From the NCBI GenBank assembly GCA_016806645.1, contig JACSYO010002062.1, forward strand, positions 2,931,501 through 2,995,500: 64,000 bases of DNA, read 5' to 3'. Under the pieces are notes generated by a model. That model saw only the letters and a list, made by a program, of their open reading frames with translations. It did no database searches and was not told where the DNA came from. This document shows positions 32,114-43,294 of the stretch, piece after piece. Source of the DNA: Ophiodon elongatus (Eukaryota; Chordata; Actinopteri; Perciformes; Hexagrammidae). A program made the position numbers and the translations under genes. Each line of letters begins with the position of its first letter. The first letter of the stretch is position 1.

Positions 32114-35100
32114 GTAAGGTGCCGCTTCACTTTTATCTGTCGCTTCCTTTTCTCCAAATGACACGCAGTGTGAGACTCACACGCCGCCACCAGACGCGTG
32201 AAGAGGAGGAGAAGACTTGTTTATCAACAGTAAAGTGAGCCGACGTCAGGACGGAGCCGACTGGTTTAGCTCACGGAGATGTCCCAAGTGGGTCTGATGC
32301 TGCTGGCCCCAAACACGAAGCCCCTCGTCACCGATTTATGGCTGTTTCTTTTCCAAAAAGCCTGAAACCGACATTGACTCTTTTGGTTCCTGAAATGAGA
32401 CACTTTATAGTTGACCGCCTTTTTATTATTTTTTATTACTCTTACACAAGACAATAACGGGAAGTGCAACGCAGCCACATGTGACTTCACCTTAATGCTT
32501 CTATTAAGCTGAAATATTAATTTTTATTTATTTGTTGATGAGGGTGTCTGTCTGGTAAGATGTCCAGCTCCTTCCTATTATTTCAACCAGCAGCCACTGT
32601 TTTAAAATTAGAAATCCTGTTCAACTTAAACCTGCAGGAAGCTTAAACAAAGCTTTACTCTCAGCACAGCCACCAGAGAGCTCTTAAGATTTGTGGGTTG
32701 TTTTTCCCCCTTAAAGGAGCAGAATCAAGCTTTGTGGTCAGCAGCCATTAGACAGAGAGGACTGGGCACCAGGGGGCATCTCCTCTGTCACATATCTGCT
32801 TGTCAGTAGGAAATGAACCATCCGTCACAGGCCGGGCTTCTCCGTCTGATCCATTCACGGCACAGAAAGAAGAAGTCACCCGAAAAGCTCGGGCCTAAAT
32901 GTCAGTTCACGTCACGTGGAGCTCTGGATCCAGTTGAGCAAAATGCCACAGCTGTAATTATGCTGGATCTCTGTGTGACTAAAAGCTTTTCATGATGTTG
33001 TGCCTCAGTGTGTTTTGCCCCTTGATGTATCCAGGAGCAGCCACCTCACACACCGCCCGGTACATTTCCATGAGAACATGACCTCCCCTCTGAGACAACA
33101 AAAGCTCTCCTTACAGAATAGTCAGATGCCGTGCGAGGAGGGCGGGGGGGGAGCAAAGGAATGGGCGTCCACTGCTCAACAATGAGTCGGACGACACTTG
33201 TCCAAGTGTCTTTGTGTGGACTCCGTGTGCATTTTCCTGAGGCAAAGATTGCATTGAATGGTCTGGGGTGGGTGGGGTGGGTGGGGGGGGGGGGTGTGTG
33301 GGTGGACCTGACGACGTGAAAAAATCTAGAGCGAAGAGGATGTTTGATAACGGAGAGCGAGACCTGTTTGTTGAGGTGGACCGACGTGCCTTTTGCACTG
33401 ACGTTAGATAACGCCGCTTTAATCTGGCCTTTACGACAGATGCGTGTCAGCGATTGCCAGCTCTCGTACCTGCCCGTTCAAACACGATCCCTATCACGCC
33501 AACTCAGGTCGAGCCTCCCAGTCATGCACATGTTAATGACTTTTTTTCCCCTGCCTGGTTCTTTGCAGCTGATCAGGCCAAACCTGTATAAGAGCATGTT
33601 CTCCAAACAGGCAGGTATGACAGCTGTATCCTGGGCAGAGGGGTGGGGAGGCAGCGGACTCCATGAAAGCTTCCCTCATTTCAAACAACTTGATATTCTC
33701 GCCATGAAACTCTTGATGTAGGAAGTTTCCCTGTGAGCGGACAATGCGTCGGGTCACACAATGAACACAGTGTTTGGAATAGCTCGAGGAAACCTGCCTC
33801 AGCGTGGGGTTACGGCATGTTTGTGTCACACTTGGGATTACTCAACATGTTGTTTTTTGACCCTTAAGCTATCCTCCATCTGATTGCGTCTGAGCTGGAG
33901 AAATGAGGGTCCACGTTATCAAACCGCCTGCTATTGTGTCATAAAACCACCAGCGGGGAGAGATAATGGAACGATAATTTCGCTGCACTTTTGAAATTGC
34001 TTTCACGGGGTCAATTTAGTGATTACGGCTGTGATTTAGATAGCTCGGGCTGTGAGAACTTCCTGTTCGGATGGACAACAAATATCTATCTATCAATAGC
34101 GTCTATTGAGCGATCAGGATTGGAACTGATTGTACAAAATCTCTTTTTAGACTTGTGTCTATTTCAAGGCAGACTTCCTGTCATGTCTGATCGTGGTTGA
34201 TTGGCAAACATTTCCTTCGGCTGGTTGGATGTGTCGTCTGTGGGTCTTGGTGCTGGGAGGAGTCTGGTGATAGTCGTCCCTGCAGCTGAGAGCTCTCTCT
34301 CTCACTCTCTCTCTCACTCTCTCACTCTCACCTGGGGAACTTAAGGGACGGCTGACGGCATTAGTGTGAGGGGGAAGTCTGTAGGTCTGACAATGTCTTC
34401 TGATGTAAGTACTTACATTCGGGACTCTGGTGTTGTGGAAATCTTTAACTCGGGGAAAAGGAGCTTTTTCTTTTTCAAATAGTTACAAAGTCACTCTTTC
34501 TAAAAAGAGTTGTTGAGAGTATTTTTCTTGGCGCGTATGTGTTGTTGAATTCAAGACAAATCTCTCTTTGGTTCTGAACAATTCTTGTTCACTGTTTTAT
34601 GAAGCATACTTGGACTGTAGTTTTTCAACTAGCAGTATGGTCTGTATAGAAATGCCCTGTTTTTTTTATGAGATGATATGCTGGAGGAGTATTGTAATCG
34701 AATGTCCGTATATCTGCACATGGGTACAAAGGAACACGTGAGACATGCAGCTGGTCTCAAGAAATCCCACAAGGACGACGGAACGATGACGATAACTGTC
34801 ATCAACACGGCTTCTTCAACAGTCACTTCCTCGTATTCTCATATTCAGAGAAAGAAAACCAATTAGTAACCGGTGTCTGTGTGACGGTAGTTTCGTGTGT
34901 TCTTCAAACGGCCCGTAGCGTATTGTAATGCGTGCCTGTGTCTCTGTGCCCAGAGTGCCTTGGAGGTGTACAAGGAGATGGTCCAGCTGTACCTGGAGGA
35001 GGGCCAGCGGCAGGTCAACTCGCACTGCGCCGACCTGGAGGCGTGGCAGATCGTCGGCGGGACGATGATCACCACTCTGGGAGCGGTCTGGATCCGAGGC

Positions 35101-38100
35101 TTCCTCTTCCAGCAAGAAAGTAACATATCACATGTGACACACGGGTACAAAGTAGGGGTGGGGGTTAAATCAGACACGGTAACGCAACGGAGCGAACGAG
35201 CTCCTCAACGTGTAATACTGTAATTCACAGTGTTCATATTCTCTGAAATGTTAACAGGTCTACTGCTGATCTACCGCGTGGGGTCTCAAAATGTGGCCCG
35301 AGCAATTAAGTGCATTACTTTTGTTGATGACGTATTCGCCGGTACTCTGTAGTTAGTGTAATTGTTCCTCTAGTATGTGTGACGGAGTATGTACCCTCGA
35401 TCAACAAGACTTTCTAGATCTGCTTTCTATCTATCCCATCAATCTATCTGTGGTTGAATTCCTCAGTAACAAGGCCGGCTCCTCCTTGTCGACTCTTGGA
35501 GAGTGAAAGTTGCCCAGAGTGAGGCTTCTCAGAGGGAGCCACACGTCTCCAGCGCTTTGAGGGCGCTCCGTGTAACATGGCTGCGATCGTCATAGACCAC
35601 GTCTTGTCTGGACGTGTGATTTTTAGAGGTCATAGTCAGCTGTTTTAATGTCTGTGGTTGAATGTGCGCCAGCCTTTCACCACAGCTGCTGCCTTGTGCG
35701 TGTGTCTTTTTTTTGTTTTTTCTGTAGGTCTCCCGTCCCGAATCAAGAAGCTGTGCTTTCGACTCATCAGAAAAATACCCTTTGTTGGCACAACAGTAAG
35801 TATCGGTGGTGAACGGGTTCCTTCTTTTCCCAGCAGATGTGCACCGACTCTGGCTCAGACTCTTTTTATGAGTCACTCTGACTAAGCACATCACGCCGGG
35901 GAGGGGGGGGGGGGGCGTCGTCTGACCTTTGGCACAGTTAATGTCATACTCCGGTGATAACATTTGCTTACTTCTGGTCATTACATCACCAACGGAGAGA
36001 GAGCTCCCTCTCGGGCTTTAACGAAAAACTAACAAGAAGTGTCGACGGTGAAGTGGGGGGAAGGACATATTTTACTTCACTTGTTGTTTTGCACTGCATC
36101 CAGAGAAAGTCGACGCCTGTAAAGTAACGTCGACCCTCTCGTTACGACAGATCCAGAGCCAGCTCAACAAGGCTTTGGATGACATGTCTGCCAGTCTGTG
36201 CACTTTGAAGGAGGGGATGAGCTACACTATACAGCTGCCCTCTAAAGGCCTCTCCCAGAGCCAAGTGCTGGACAAAGTCAGAGAGTACCAGACTCTGAGT
36301 AAGTCATCATTCATTATCCGCATGGCTGACTTCCTGAAGAGTCTTGCCCGTCTTCGATGCTGATAACAAAGAGCGTGGCCCCCTTTTTTTATTTTTTGTT
36401 CCATGTTGAATAGAAAGAAATGTCTTGTGTGGTTGCAGATGAGGTGCAGTGGGAGAGAGGCTGTGTTTCGGGGGCCGTGTACTGGGGTGATGAATCACTG
36501 ACCAATCTCCTGGTGAAGGTATGCATCTTTGTACTCTACATCTCTGGGCTTTGGAATTCCAAGCACGAAGAACTTGAATACATTTTGGTTTTCGGCTACA
36601 GTAAGCAAGGCCGACTCATTCTTTTGTTTCTTTTTTTTTTAATTTGTTTTGGACACAACAACTCCTGTTCGAGACTGCCTCCACCCTACTTTGTGTGTCA
36701 CAATAAATATTTTGAGGTCATCCTAACTTCTCCCCCTCTCCCACTTTTTTTTTTTCTTCCTCTCTTTTGATCCCAGGTATATGGAGATTTTGCATGGAGC
36801 AACCCACTCCACCCAGACATCTTCCCCGGCGTGAGAAAGATGGAGGCAGAGGTTGTCAGGATGTCTTGCACCCTCTTCCACGGCGGGCCGAGCTCCTGCG
36901 GCACCGTAAGTTATCAAGTTATCACAATTCTGCCCACAGGTTGTACGATGAGCTCGGGGTGGACGGCTCCACAGCATTTTAAACAACCCTCTGCCTCTTT
37001 GCCCAGGTTACTTCAGGAGGAACCGAGAGCATACTGATGGCCTGCAAGGCGTACAGAGACATGGCGTATGAACGTGGCGTGAAATACCCTGAAATGTAAG
37101 ACGAGCTTTATTAGACATGGTTGATGAGTGATTCCACTTTTCTTGTTATAAATCGTTGTGCGACAGTTAATCAGGTTTTGCTCGGGATCATTCACGGGCA
37201 GTCTGGCTTTTTTTCTATCGTAGCAAAACCTGATTACATGATGAAAGTAGATCCACGCAGTCGGGCTCAGAGGAGCGACAGGTGGCCATGTCTTCTAAAA
37301 AGGTTTTCCGCTTGTTTCTCAAACAATATGTGATGTTCTCCAGTGATATAGACTACATACAATCTGCAACGGTGCAGGTTCTTCTGATTTCCATCGTGAA
37401 ATCCCCCAGAAGACAAATCTCCGCTAGGAAACGAATCCAATGGAGTTGTGATATGTCGCATTCATTTGGCCAACTTCATCCAGTCGTTACACCGAAATAT
37501 ATCTAATGTGTCTCATCTCATTGTCAACCTTGAACAACATGATGTGGCACTACGGCACTCGTTCACGGTCATGACAAAGTTGAATACAAGACATTTGTAA
37601 GTAAGGCTTGTTGTTGTTCTGTGTTTTCTTCAAAAGGTCTAACATTGTGTTTTTTTTTTTTTGTCTACTTTGTGCAGTCTTGCGCCTGTGAGCGTCCACG
37701 CAGCCTTCGACAAAGCGGCGCACTACTTCGGGATGAAGCTCGTTCACGTTCCCCTCGACAAGAACACCATGAAAGTAGACGTGAAGGTGAGCGTACAGTA
37801 GACGCAGGCGGCCGTGTGTGTGCTGACTGACTGCTCTCCTTTTTAGACTCTAGTTGTTCCCATATTGTTTTCCTCTGTCTCAAGGCCATGAAGAGAGCCA
37901 TCAACAAGAACACCGCCATGCTCGTGTGCTCGACGCCTCAGTTTCCTCATGGAATCATAGATCCCGTTGAGGAAGTCGCCAAGGTCAGAATTTAAACATT
38001 TTCCCCCTTTTTTAAAAAAAAAGAAAGAAAAAAAAAAAAAGGTTCTGAAATGAAAAAGAGGAAGTGAGATCTGACACCTCTCTCTCCCCCCTCCACCCCT

Positions 38101-39210
38101 CCCTCCCCCCGGTGTGTTCCAGCTGGCTCTGCGCTACAACCTCCCGCTGCATGTGGATGCCTGTCTGGGAGGTTTTCTCATTGTCTTCATGGCCAAGGCC
38201 GGTTACCCACTCGCCCCGTTCGACTTCAGGGTAAAAGGTGTTACCAGCATCTCTGCTGACACCCACAAGGTAAGGAGTGGCTTTGTATTCCCTTCAAATC
38301 AATTGCGTCTCGTTTTGTTGATTTCCAAACTTAAAGAATACAAAGAAAGTTATGATGTCTACCAACAAATCTGTAAATAGTTATTGTACTGTGTGTAAAG
38401 CGATGAATTCAAACTCAAATGTTGACTGGCTCCAGGCCATACTTTTGTAATGCTGCATCGTGTGCCACTACGTTTCTCTCCAGTATGGCTACGCCCCCAA
38501 AGGCTCCTCGGTGATCCTCTACAGTGATATAAAGTACCGTCACTACCAGTACTTTGTGGCTCCAGACTGGCAGGGGGGGATCTATGCCTCGCCCTCTGTT
38601 GCCGGCTCCAGGCCCGGAGGAATCATCGCCGCCTGCTGGGCAACCATGATGCACATGGGGGAGAGCGGATACGTCGACGCCACCAAGAAGATCATCAGCA
38701 CGGCGCGCAAGATCCAAAAAGAGTAAGACACTGGCGCTTATCGACACCGAAGGAGAGATGGGACAAAGGACTTTGATTTCATACATAATTAAAATGATCA
38801 CATTAACTAAAATGTATCTTTTTTTTCTTTCTGTCTTTTTTTTTTTGGCAGAGTCTGCCAGATAAATGGTGTGTTTGTGTTTGGGGAGCCGGAGGTGTCG
38901 GTGGTGGCAATAGGCTCCGATGCTTTTGATATTTTCCGTCTGTCCAATGCGCTGACGACAAAGGGCTGGAATCTGAACACACTGCAGTACCCCTCAAGGT
39001 ACATATTGAAGAAAAACACAAAGTATTATCATTAATAGTCGGGAGTGTAATGTTAATAGTGTGACGTTCTCTTTCACAGCATCCACATTTGTTGCACAGT
39101 TCTGCACACGCAGTCGGGCGTCGCCGAGCAGTTTGTCCGTGATGTGGAAGAGCAGGTGGCCATCATCATGAAGAACCCCAAAGAGAAAACCACAGGAATG
39201 GTGAGCTCGC

Positions 39211-39258
<48 letters not shown>

Positions 39259-40155
39259 TATACACACATACATACATACACATACAGTACAACTTAAAAC
39301 TGAGTGAACATTGAGTGTGTACTCAACCTTTGCATCTGTCATCGAGCCAAGTGAGTGAGTGAGAGAGAGAGAGAGAGAGAGAGAGTACAATTTCCATTTG
39401 GCGTGACGAACCATGTGAAATATGTTTGCCCGTCTCCATTGTTTACCATGCTGTTGGTACACGTGGCATTTTGTTTTTGTGCTGCACAAGCTCTCGCTTC
39501 AAGTTGACACAAGCAGCACGTGTGTTTTGTGCATCAGTTTTAAATGGAGTGGAAACTCCACCCAGTCAGGTTTGTTAGGAGCACACCCATGAATATAGCG
39601 TCACCTTTCAGTTGGATAATGCTGACATGATACATGAAGCAAAATCCTACTGAAAACAGAAATCCTGAGATTGCAGTAATACATATGCACTATACCTTCA
39701 GTTTTTACATTGCTGAGTCTCAGAATGTCCACTTGACATTTGGGATGGGCTCCGCTGTCTCGATTTAGATTAATGTCCAACATAATCACTTTCCATCCTT
39801 AGTATATGTAAACAGCTCAGACAAACTGTGTTCTCTGGCGGTTGTTAAAAGGTATGCTGGGAAATGTAGGAAAAAATTAAAGGAAGTGAAAGTAGCCAAG
39901 GCGCGTTTATTAGAAACGTAAATCATCAAATATTTCCTGACACACAGAGTGTGTACTTCTTTCAGTACTGCGCGCTTGTTAACTCATTCTTGTCCTCCAT
40001 GTTGTTTTCAGGGAGCGATCTACGGCATGGCCCAGTCCATCCCAGACAGATCCATGGTGACGGAGATCTCCCGGGGTTTCCTGGACTGCCTCTACAGCAC
40101 TGAGGTGTCCAAGTCAAACACCAGCCACATGAACGGCAACGGCAAAGCCCACTGA
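32102..40155 (+). CDS. sgpl1: sgpl1 (sphingosine-1-phosphate lyase 1)
   Basis: ER-membrane, PLP-dependent lyase that cleaves sphingosine-1-phosphate to a long-chain aldehyde and phosphoethanolamine, the exit step of sphingolipid breakdown. Exons: first 32102-32113 or 34393-34404, then 34954-35119, 35728-35795, 36151-36298, 36439-36518, 36777-36905, 37007-37095, 37678-37786, 37885-37983, 38123-38269, 38484-38722, 38852-38998, 39080-39200, 40012-40155 (TGA). They sum to 565 aa (human 568). One membrane span lies in exon 34954. The PLP-binding lysine is in SADTHK at residue 349, followed across the intron by YGYAPKGSS. Also typical are VTSGGTES, HVDACLGGF and WQGGIYASP. Order next to pcbd1 is as in human 10q22. 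All junction phases agree. Confidence 0.97.
33263..33304 (+). repeat. G-rich tract with quadruplex potential in sgpl1 intron 1
   Basis: GGGG-T-GGG-T-GGGG-T-GGG-T followed by a run of about 12 G. Four or more G-tracts with one-base loops on the sense strand is the classical pattern of a stable intramolecular quadruplex. Confidence 0.8.
34286..34332 (+). repeat. (CT)n/(CTCA) low-complexity tract upstream of the MSSD exon
   Basis: Pyrimidine-rich CTCTCTCTCA repeats about 60 bp before the alternative first codon of sgpl1. The tract could act as a promoter GAGA-type element or as a polypyrimidine tract. Confidence 0.8.
34393..34404 (+). CDS. sgpl1: sgpl1 alternative first coding exon (MSSD form)
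   Basis: ACAATGTCTTCTGAT followed by a perfect GTAAGT donor. It encodes Met-Ser-Ser-Asp in phase 0, exactly interchangeable with the MDVG exon 2.3 kb upstream. The 5' flank is a CT-rich tract (34,286-34,332). Either this exon has its own promoter, or it is an internal start whose acceptor I cannot fix. Confidence 0.5.
34954..35119 (+). CDS. sgpl1: sgpl1 membrane-anchor exon
   Basis: Encodes an amphipathic lumenal start (SALEVYKEMVQLYLEEGQR) and then the hydrophobic span AWQIVGGTMITTLGAVWI before GFLFQQE. This matches the single N-terminal transmembrane segment of the lyase. It ends with one leftover base that completes Ser with the next exon (LPSRIKKLCFRL). Confidence 0.9.
36777..38722 (+). 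CDS. sgpl1: sgpl1 catalytic-core exons
   Basis: Six exons carry the fold-type I PLP core: YGDFAWSNPLHPDIFPGVRK, then VTSGGTESILMACKAYRD (phosphate-binding loop), HAAFDKAAHYFGMKLV (stacking His), TPQFPHGIIDPV, HVDACLGGFLIVF, SISADTHK, and YGYAPKGSSVILYSD. The Schiff-base lysine is the last residue of exon 38,123-38,269. The donor after 37,983 is GTCAGA, weaker than the others. All expected catalytic residues are intact. Confidence 0.95.
39213..39287 (+). repeat. (CA)n microsatellite just inside an sgpl1 intron
   Basis: Begins about 12 bp after the donor at 39,201 and decays into (CACATA)n. A (GA)n tract follows at 39,360-39,386. CA repeats close to a donor are known hnRNP L targets that can change exon use. 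Confidence 0.9.
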
Positions 40156-40851
40156 GGCAGGACTGGCCCGTCCTGGCCCCCTCCTGGCCCCCTCCTGGCC
40201 CCCTCCTGGCCCCCTCCTGGCCCCCTCCTGGCCCCCTCCTGGCCCCCTCCTGGTCCGTCCTGGCCCCCTCCTGGCCCCTCCTGGCCCGACCCCTCCGCAC
40301 GCAGGGAAACCCGCTCGCCTCCCCCCAGAGCTAACAGCTCGACAGTTGCCTTATCTTGCATACCTCCACCATACTGAAAACATCTGCAAAGCTCGCCGAA
40401 GCACAAGCCATCGTCATTTATTATCGCTTGTAACATTGTGCCTAAGTGGCACAGAGAAGAAATGACTGGTTCCAAAACGAGTTTTGGTCTTTTCATTTGA
40501 TTTAATTAATGTAGTGTAAGTGTGTGCGTGTGCGTGTTATTTTATTTGTTTGAAAAGTTCATTTCAATTTCAGCTTTTGTTAAATGCGTATGTCTGTCAT
40601 AATCTCAATCAATTTACATAGCAAAACCATTCCTTTTTTTTTTTTTTTTTTACTGCCAGAACATTTCAGCTCCTTTCCATCAACGCTTCACCATCTGTCA
40701 TAACTCAGCAAAAAAAACAGACCGCCGAAGGCTCGTTAGAAACGCTGTGCTGCCCTCTAGCATGAAAGCGGGTGTACTGCTTTAGACTGACCCGACGAAG
40801 GTGAAAGTTATCACCATCATCACCCCCATCATGTCATAGTTCTCTAGAAGA

Positions 40852-40884
<33 letters not shown>

Positions 40885-42910
40885 GTAAAAAGCACTGCAA
40901 CGCCCTGACAAGAAGACATCAGGTTAATCTGTGAATCACTTGAAACAGCAGCTCTGATGTGATAGTAGGGGAAGCATGATCATGCATGTCCTTGTTTGTT
41001 AGCACTTAGTGTGATGACGTTCGTTTTGTTTTGAGTCTGCACCCGTGGGCCCTCTGCAGTGGTGGGGTTTGTGGACGTAGGGTCGAGAGAGATTTGGGTA
41101 GTGGGAGCTTTTAATGTCATTCAGATTTTTTTTAAATTTTAAATGAGGGAGAACTTGTAACCAGGCCATGAATGTTGTGTAAAGGCAGAATCCAAGGCTT
41201 TTTTTTAGCCACTTTGGTTATATGTAGTTGTTTTCTCTATTTGGTCCTTCCCCTCAGTAGCTGGCTTGTAAAGTAAATCAATGAAATTCCACATACTTTA
41301 ACAATCCAGACTGACGGCTGTTTCCAAGTCCGCTCTTACTGTATTTTATCAAGAAGCAGACGCTCAATATGTCCTGCGTACAGTCACCTGTGTACCACTT
41401 GTTTTAATCATCTGTCTCCTAATTCAATCTACCTCAGTTTCTACTCCATGCATACGTCATTTATCCATCCACTGAAATATATTCTAAACGGGCAACTGTT
41501 TCTAGCGTAATAAACTTCACAATGTTAAGGCATTTAACAAACTGTTATAAAAAATGTTCTTTGGATGTACTGAAAGGAAACAGATCCACTGTGATGGAGG
41601 TTGTTGATCCACAGACTGACAGATTCCATAGTTCCATGTTGGTAGAAACCCACTCCGCCCTGCCTGAATGTGGCTATATTTTGGTAAATATCCATTCAGC
41701 AGGATATTTACGCATTTACTAACGGGTTGGCGGCTTAACGGTGCATTCTGTAACACCAAAGCGACCTCGTCTCGGTCTCTTTCTCTCATGTGCTTTCCTA
41801 ATATTGCTTGTTGAAACTGTGCATTACCATTAGATGAATTCCATGTTTGTGCAATATGTAACTTTTCCTTTGAAGTGAAACGGCGGGGGGAATGCTCTAC
41901 TATAAATGTTTAAGAGAAGTCATTCGAGGCGTCGTCTTTTAATGGCGGCTCTGTGGCCTCGTTAGTGTAATTTAACCATTTGTGTGACCACTGGGTGTTT
42001 TTTTTTTTGTTTTTTTTCATCACTTTAATTTGTGAGCGTTTGTGTTTTCAGCCATTGTTTTTACAAGCTGAGCAGTTTTAAAGAGATCAGACATGAATGT
42101 ATTCAGGTTCCTCTTACATGTTCGGGGATCTTAGTCAGTACCTGGTTAAATGACTGACCTAACATCCCCATTAGCGATTAAAGCTGATACCATCATGTGA
42201 CCATGCAGCCATCCTTTAACACTGCCCAGTGACGGGCAGTGGAAACCCTGCAAAGACTGTTTCAACCACGACTCATCCTGTTTGCTTTGGAGAAATCTCT
42301 TGTGATGGTTGAATGGCAAAGAAGTCTTTTGAATAAAAAAATCTTTTAATGCAAATTCCTCTTTAAGCAGAGTGACTAGGAACTGTAACGGAGGAAATGT
42401 AAATGGTGACGTTATGTAGCAATAATGAGCGTTCACCTCTGTGCCTTCGGGGGTTTGAACTTGTGACGGCGGAGCAGATTTTCTCCAAGATCCTCAGGGA
42501 TTTCTAACTGCAACATCGTTAAGCCCCACTGGTCTTTCAAACGTGCACATGGTGGACTAAGTAACACGCAAACACCTTGACTTATATAAAGCAAACAAAT
42601 AGCAGTCTTTAAATGTTTCATTTTGTTTTTGATAATGTCAGAAGCCTCGGCAACCGTTGTGATTAGTGTTTCGGAGCGCTGCATTGCATTTTGTTGCACG
42701 GTGTTTTGGACTTGTGTTCACCGTGTCACCGCGTGAGGTTCTGGATGTACGTTTAAAGATCCGTCTCCGTGTCAGAGAGCGTGTTTGAGCACCTGGCGGT
42801 TTAACGTGATCCAGAGCAAACACTGGTAACCCAGTTCACAGTCACACTCTTGGTTGACCACAGCAGATGGCCTGTTATGTTTTCAATAAAATGCATTCAG
42901 TCTGATAAGA
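40156..42910 (+). other. sgpl1: sgpl1 3'UTR (inferred)
   Basis: About 2.7 kb without coding potential. AATAAA occurs at 41,509-41,514 (a possible short form) and at 42,885-42,890, followed by a GT-rich stretch (the best distal signal). Two long T-runs (near 40,629 and 40,857) and the 11-bp minisatellite lie within it. Confidence 0.55.
40163..40290 (+). repeat. sgpl1: 11-bp minisatellite in the sgpl1 3'UTR
   Basis: About 11 copies of CCTGGCCCCCT, some 10 bp long or with GTCCG variants, starting within about 10 bp of the stop codon. The array is strongly strand-asymmetric (C/T on the sense strand). It produces a spurious Gly-rich frame on the other strand. Confidence 0.95.
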
Positions 42911-43294
42911 TCATTGTCTGGTCGTTTTTTTTATTTATTTTAGTTATGACAAGAACAGCTTGAGAGAGAAAATAGCATCTACTGACAGGGAAGTACGAAG
43001 ACGTTGGCACATAAGACACCCGTGGTGACAAAGGGACACGTGTGAATGTTATCTGGAATAACCGGAACGTTTGCTGAGATCTTTAATGTGTAAACATTAC
43101 TTTTTACCTTTGGTTCATAATCTATTCATCACGTGCAAAAACAACAACAACACCACATTTGTTAAAAACACACATTGGACCCTATGCAGTACCTACAGCT
43201 CCATCTTTCTCAATTCAGTGGAAGGAAGTATTCTTTGGGTTCGCAGGTCACGTCCAGAGGAATGAATACACGAGGAGCTGATGAAGCGTGTCGC
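42910..43294 (-). other. pcbd1: pcbd1 3'UTR (inferred)
   Basis: On the minus strand AATAAA is read at 42,930-42,935 and at 42,934-42,939 (TTTATTTATT on the + strand). This predicts cleavage at about 42,905-42,920, a tail of only about 380 bp. Confidence 0.6.

Noticed and set aside
40092..40496. 134-codon minus-strand frame with Gly-Gln-Glu-Gly-Ala repeats
   Set aside because: Produced by the 11-bp minisatellite in the sgpl1 3'UTR; repeats of this kind stay open in some frames by chance.
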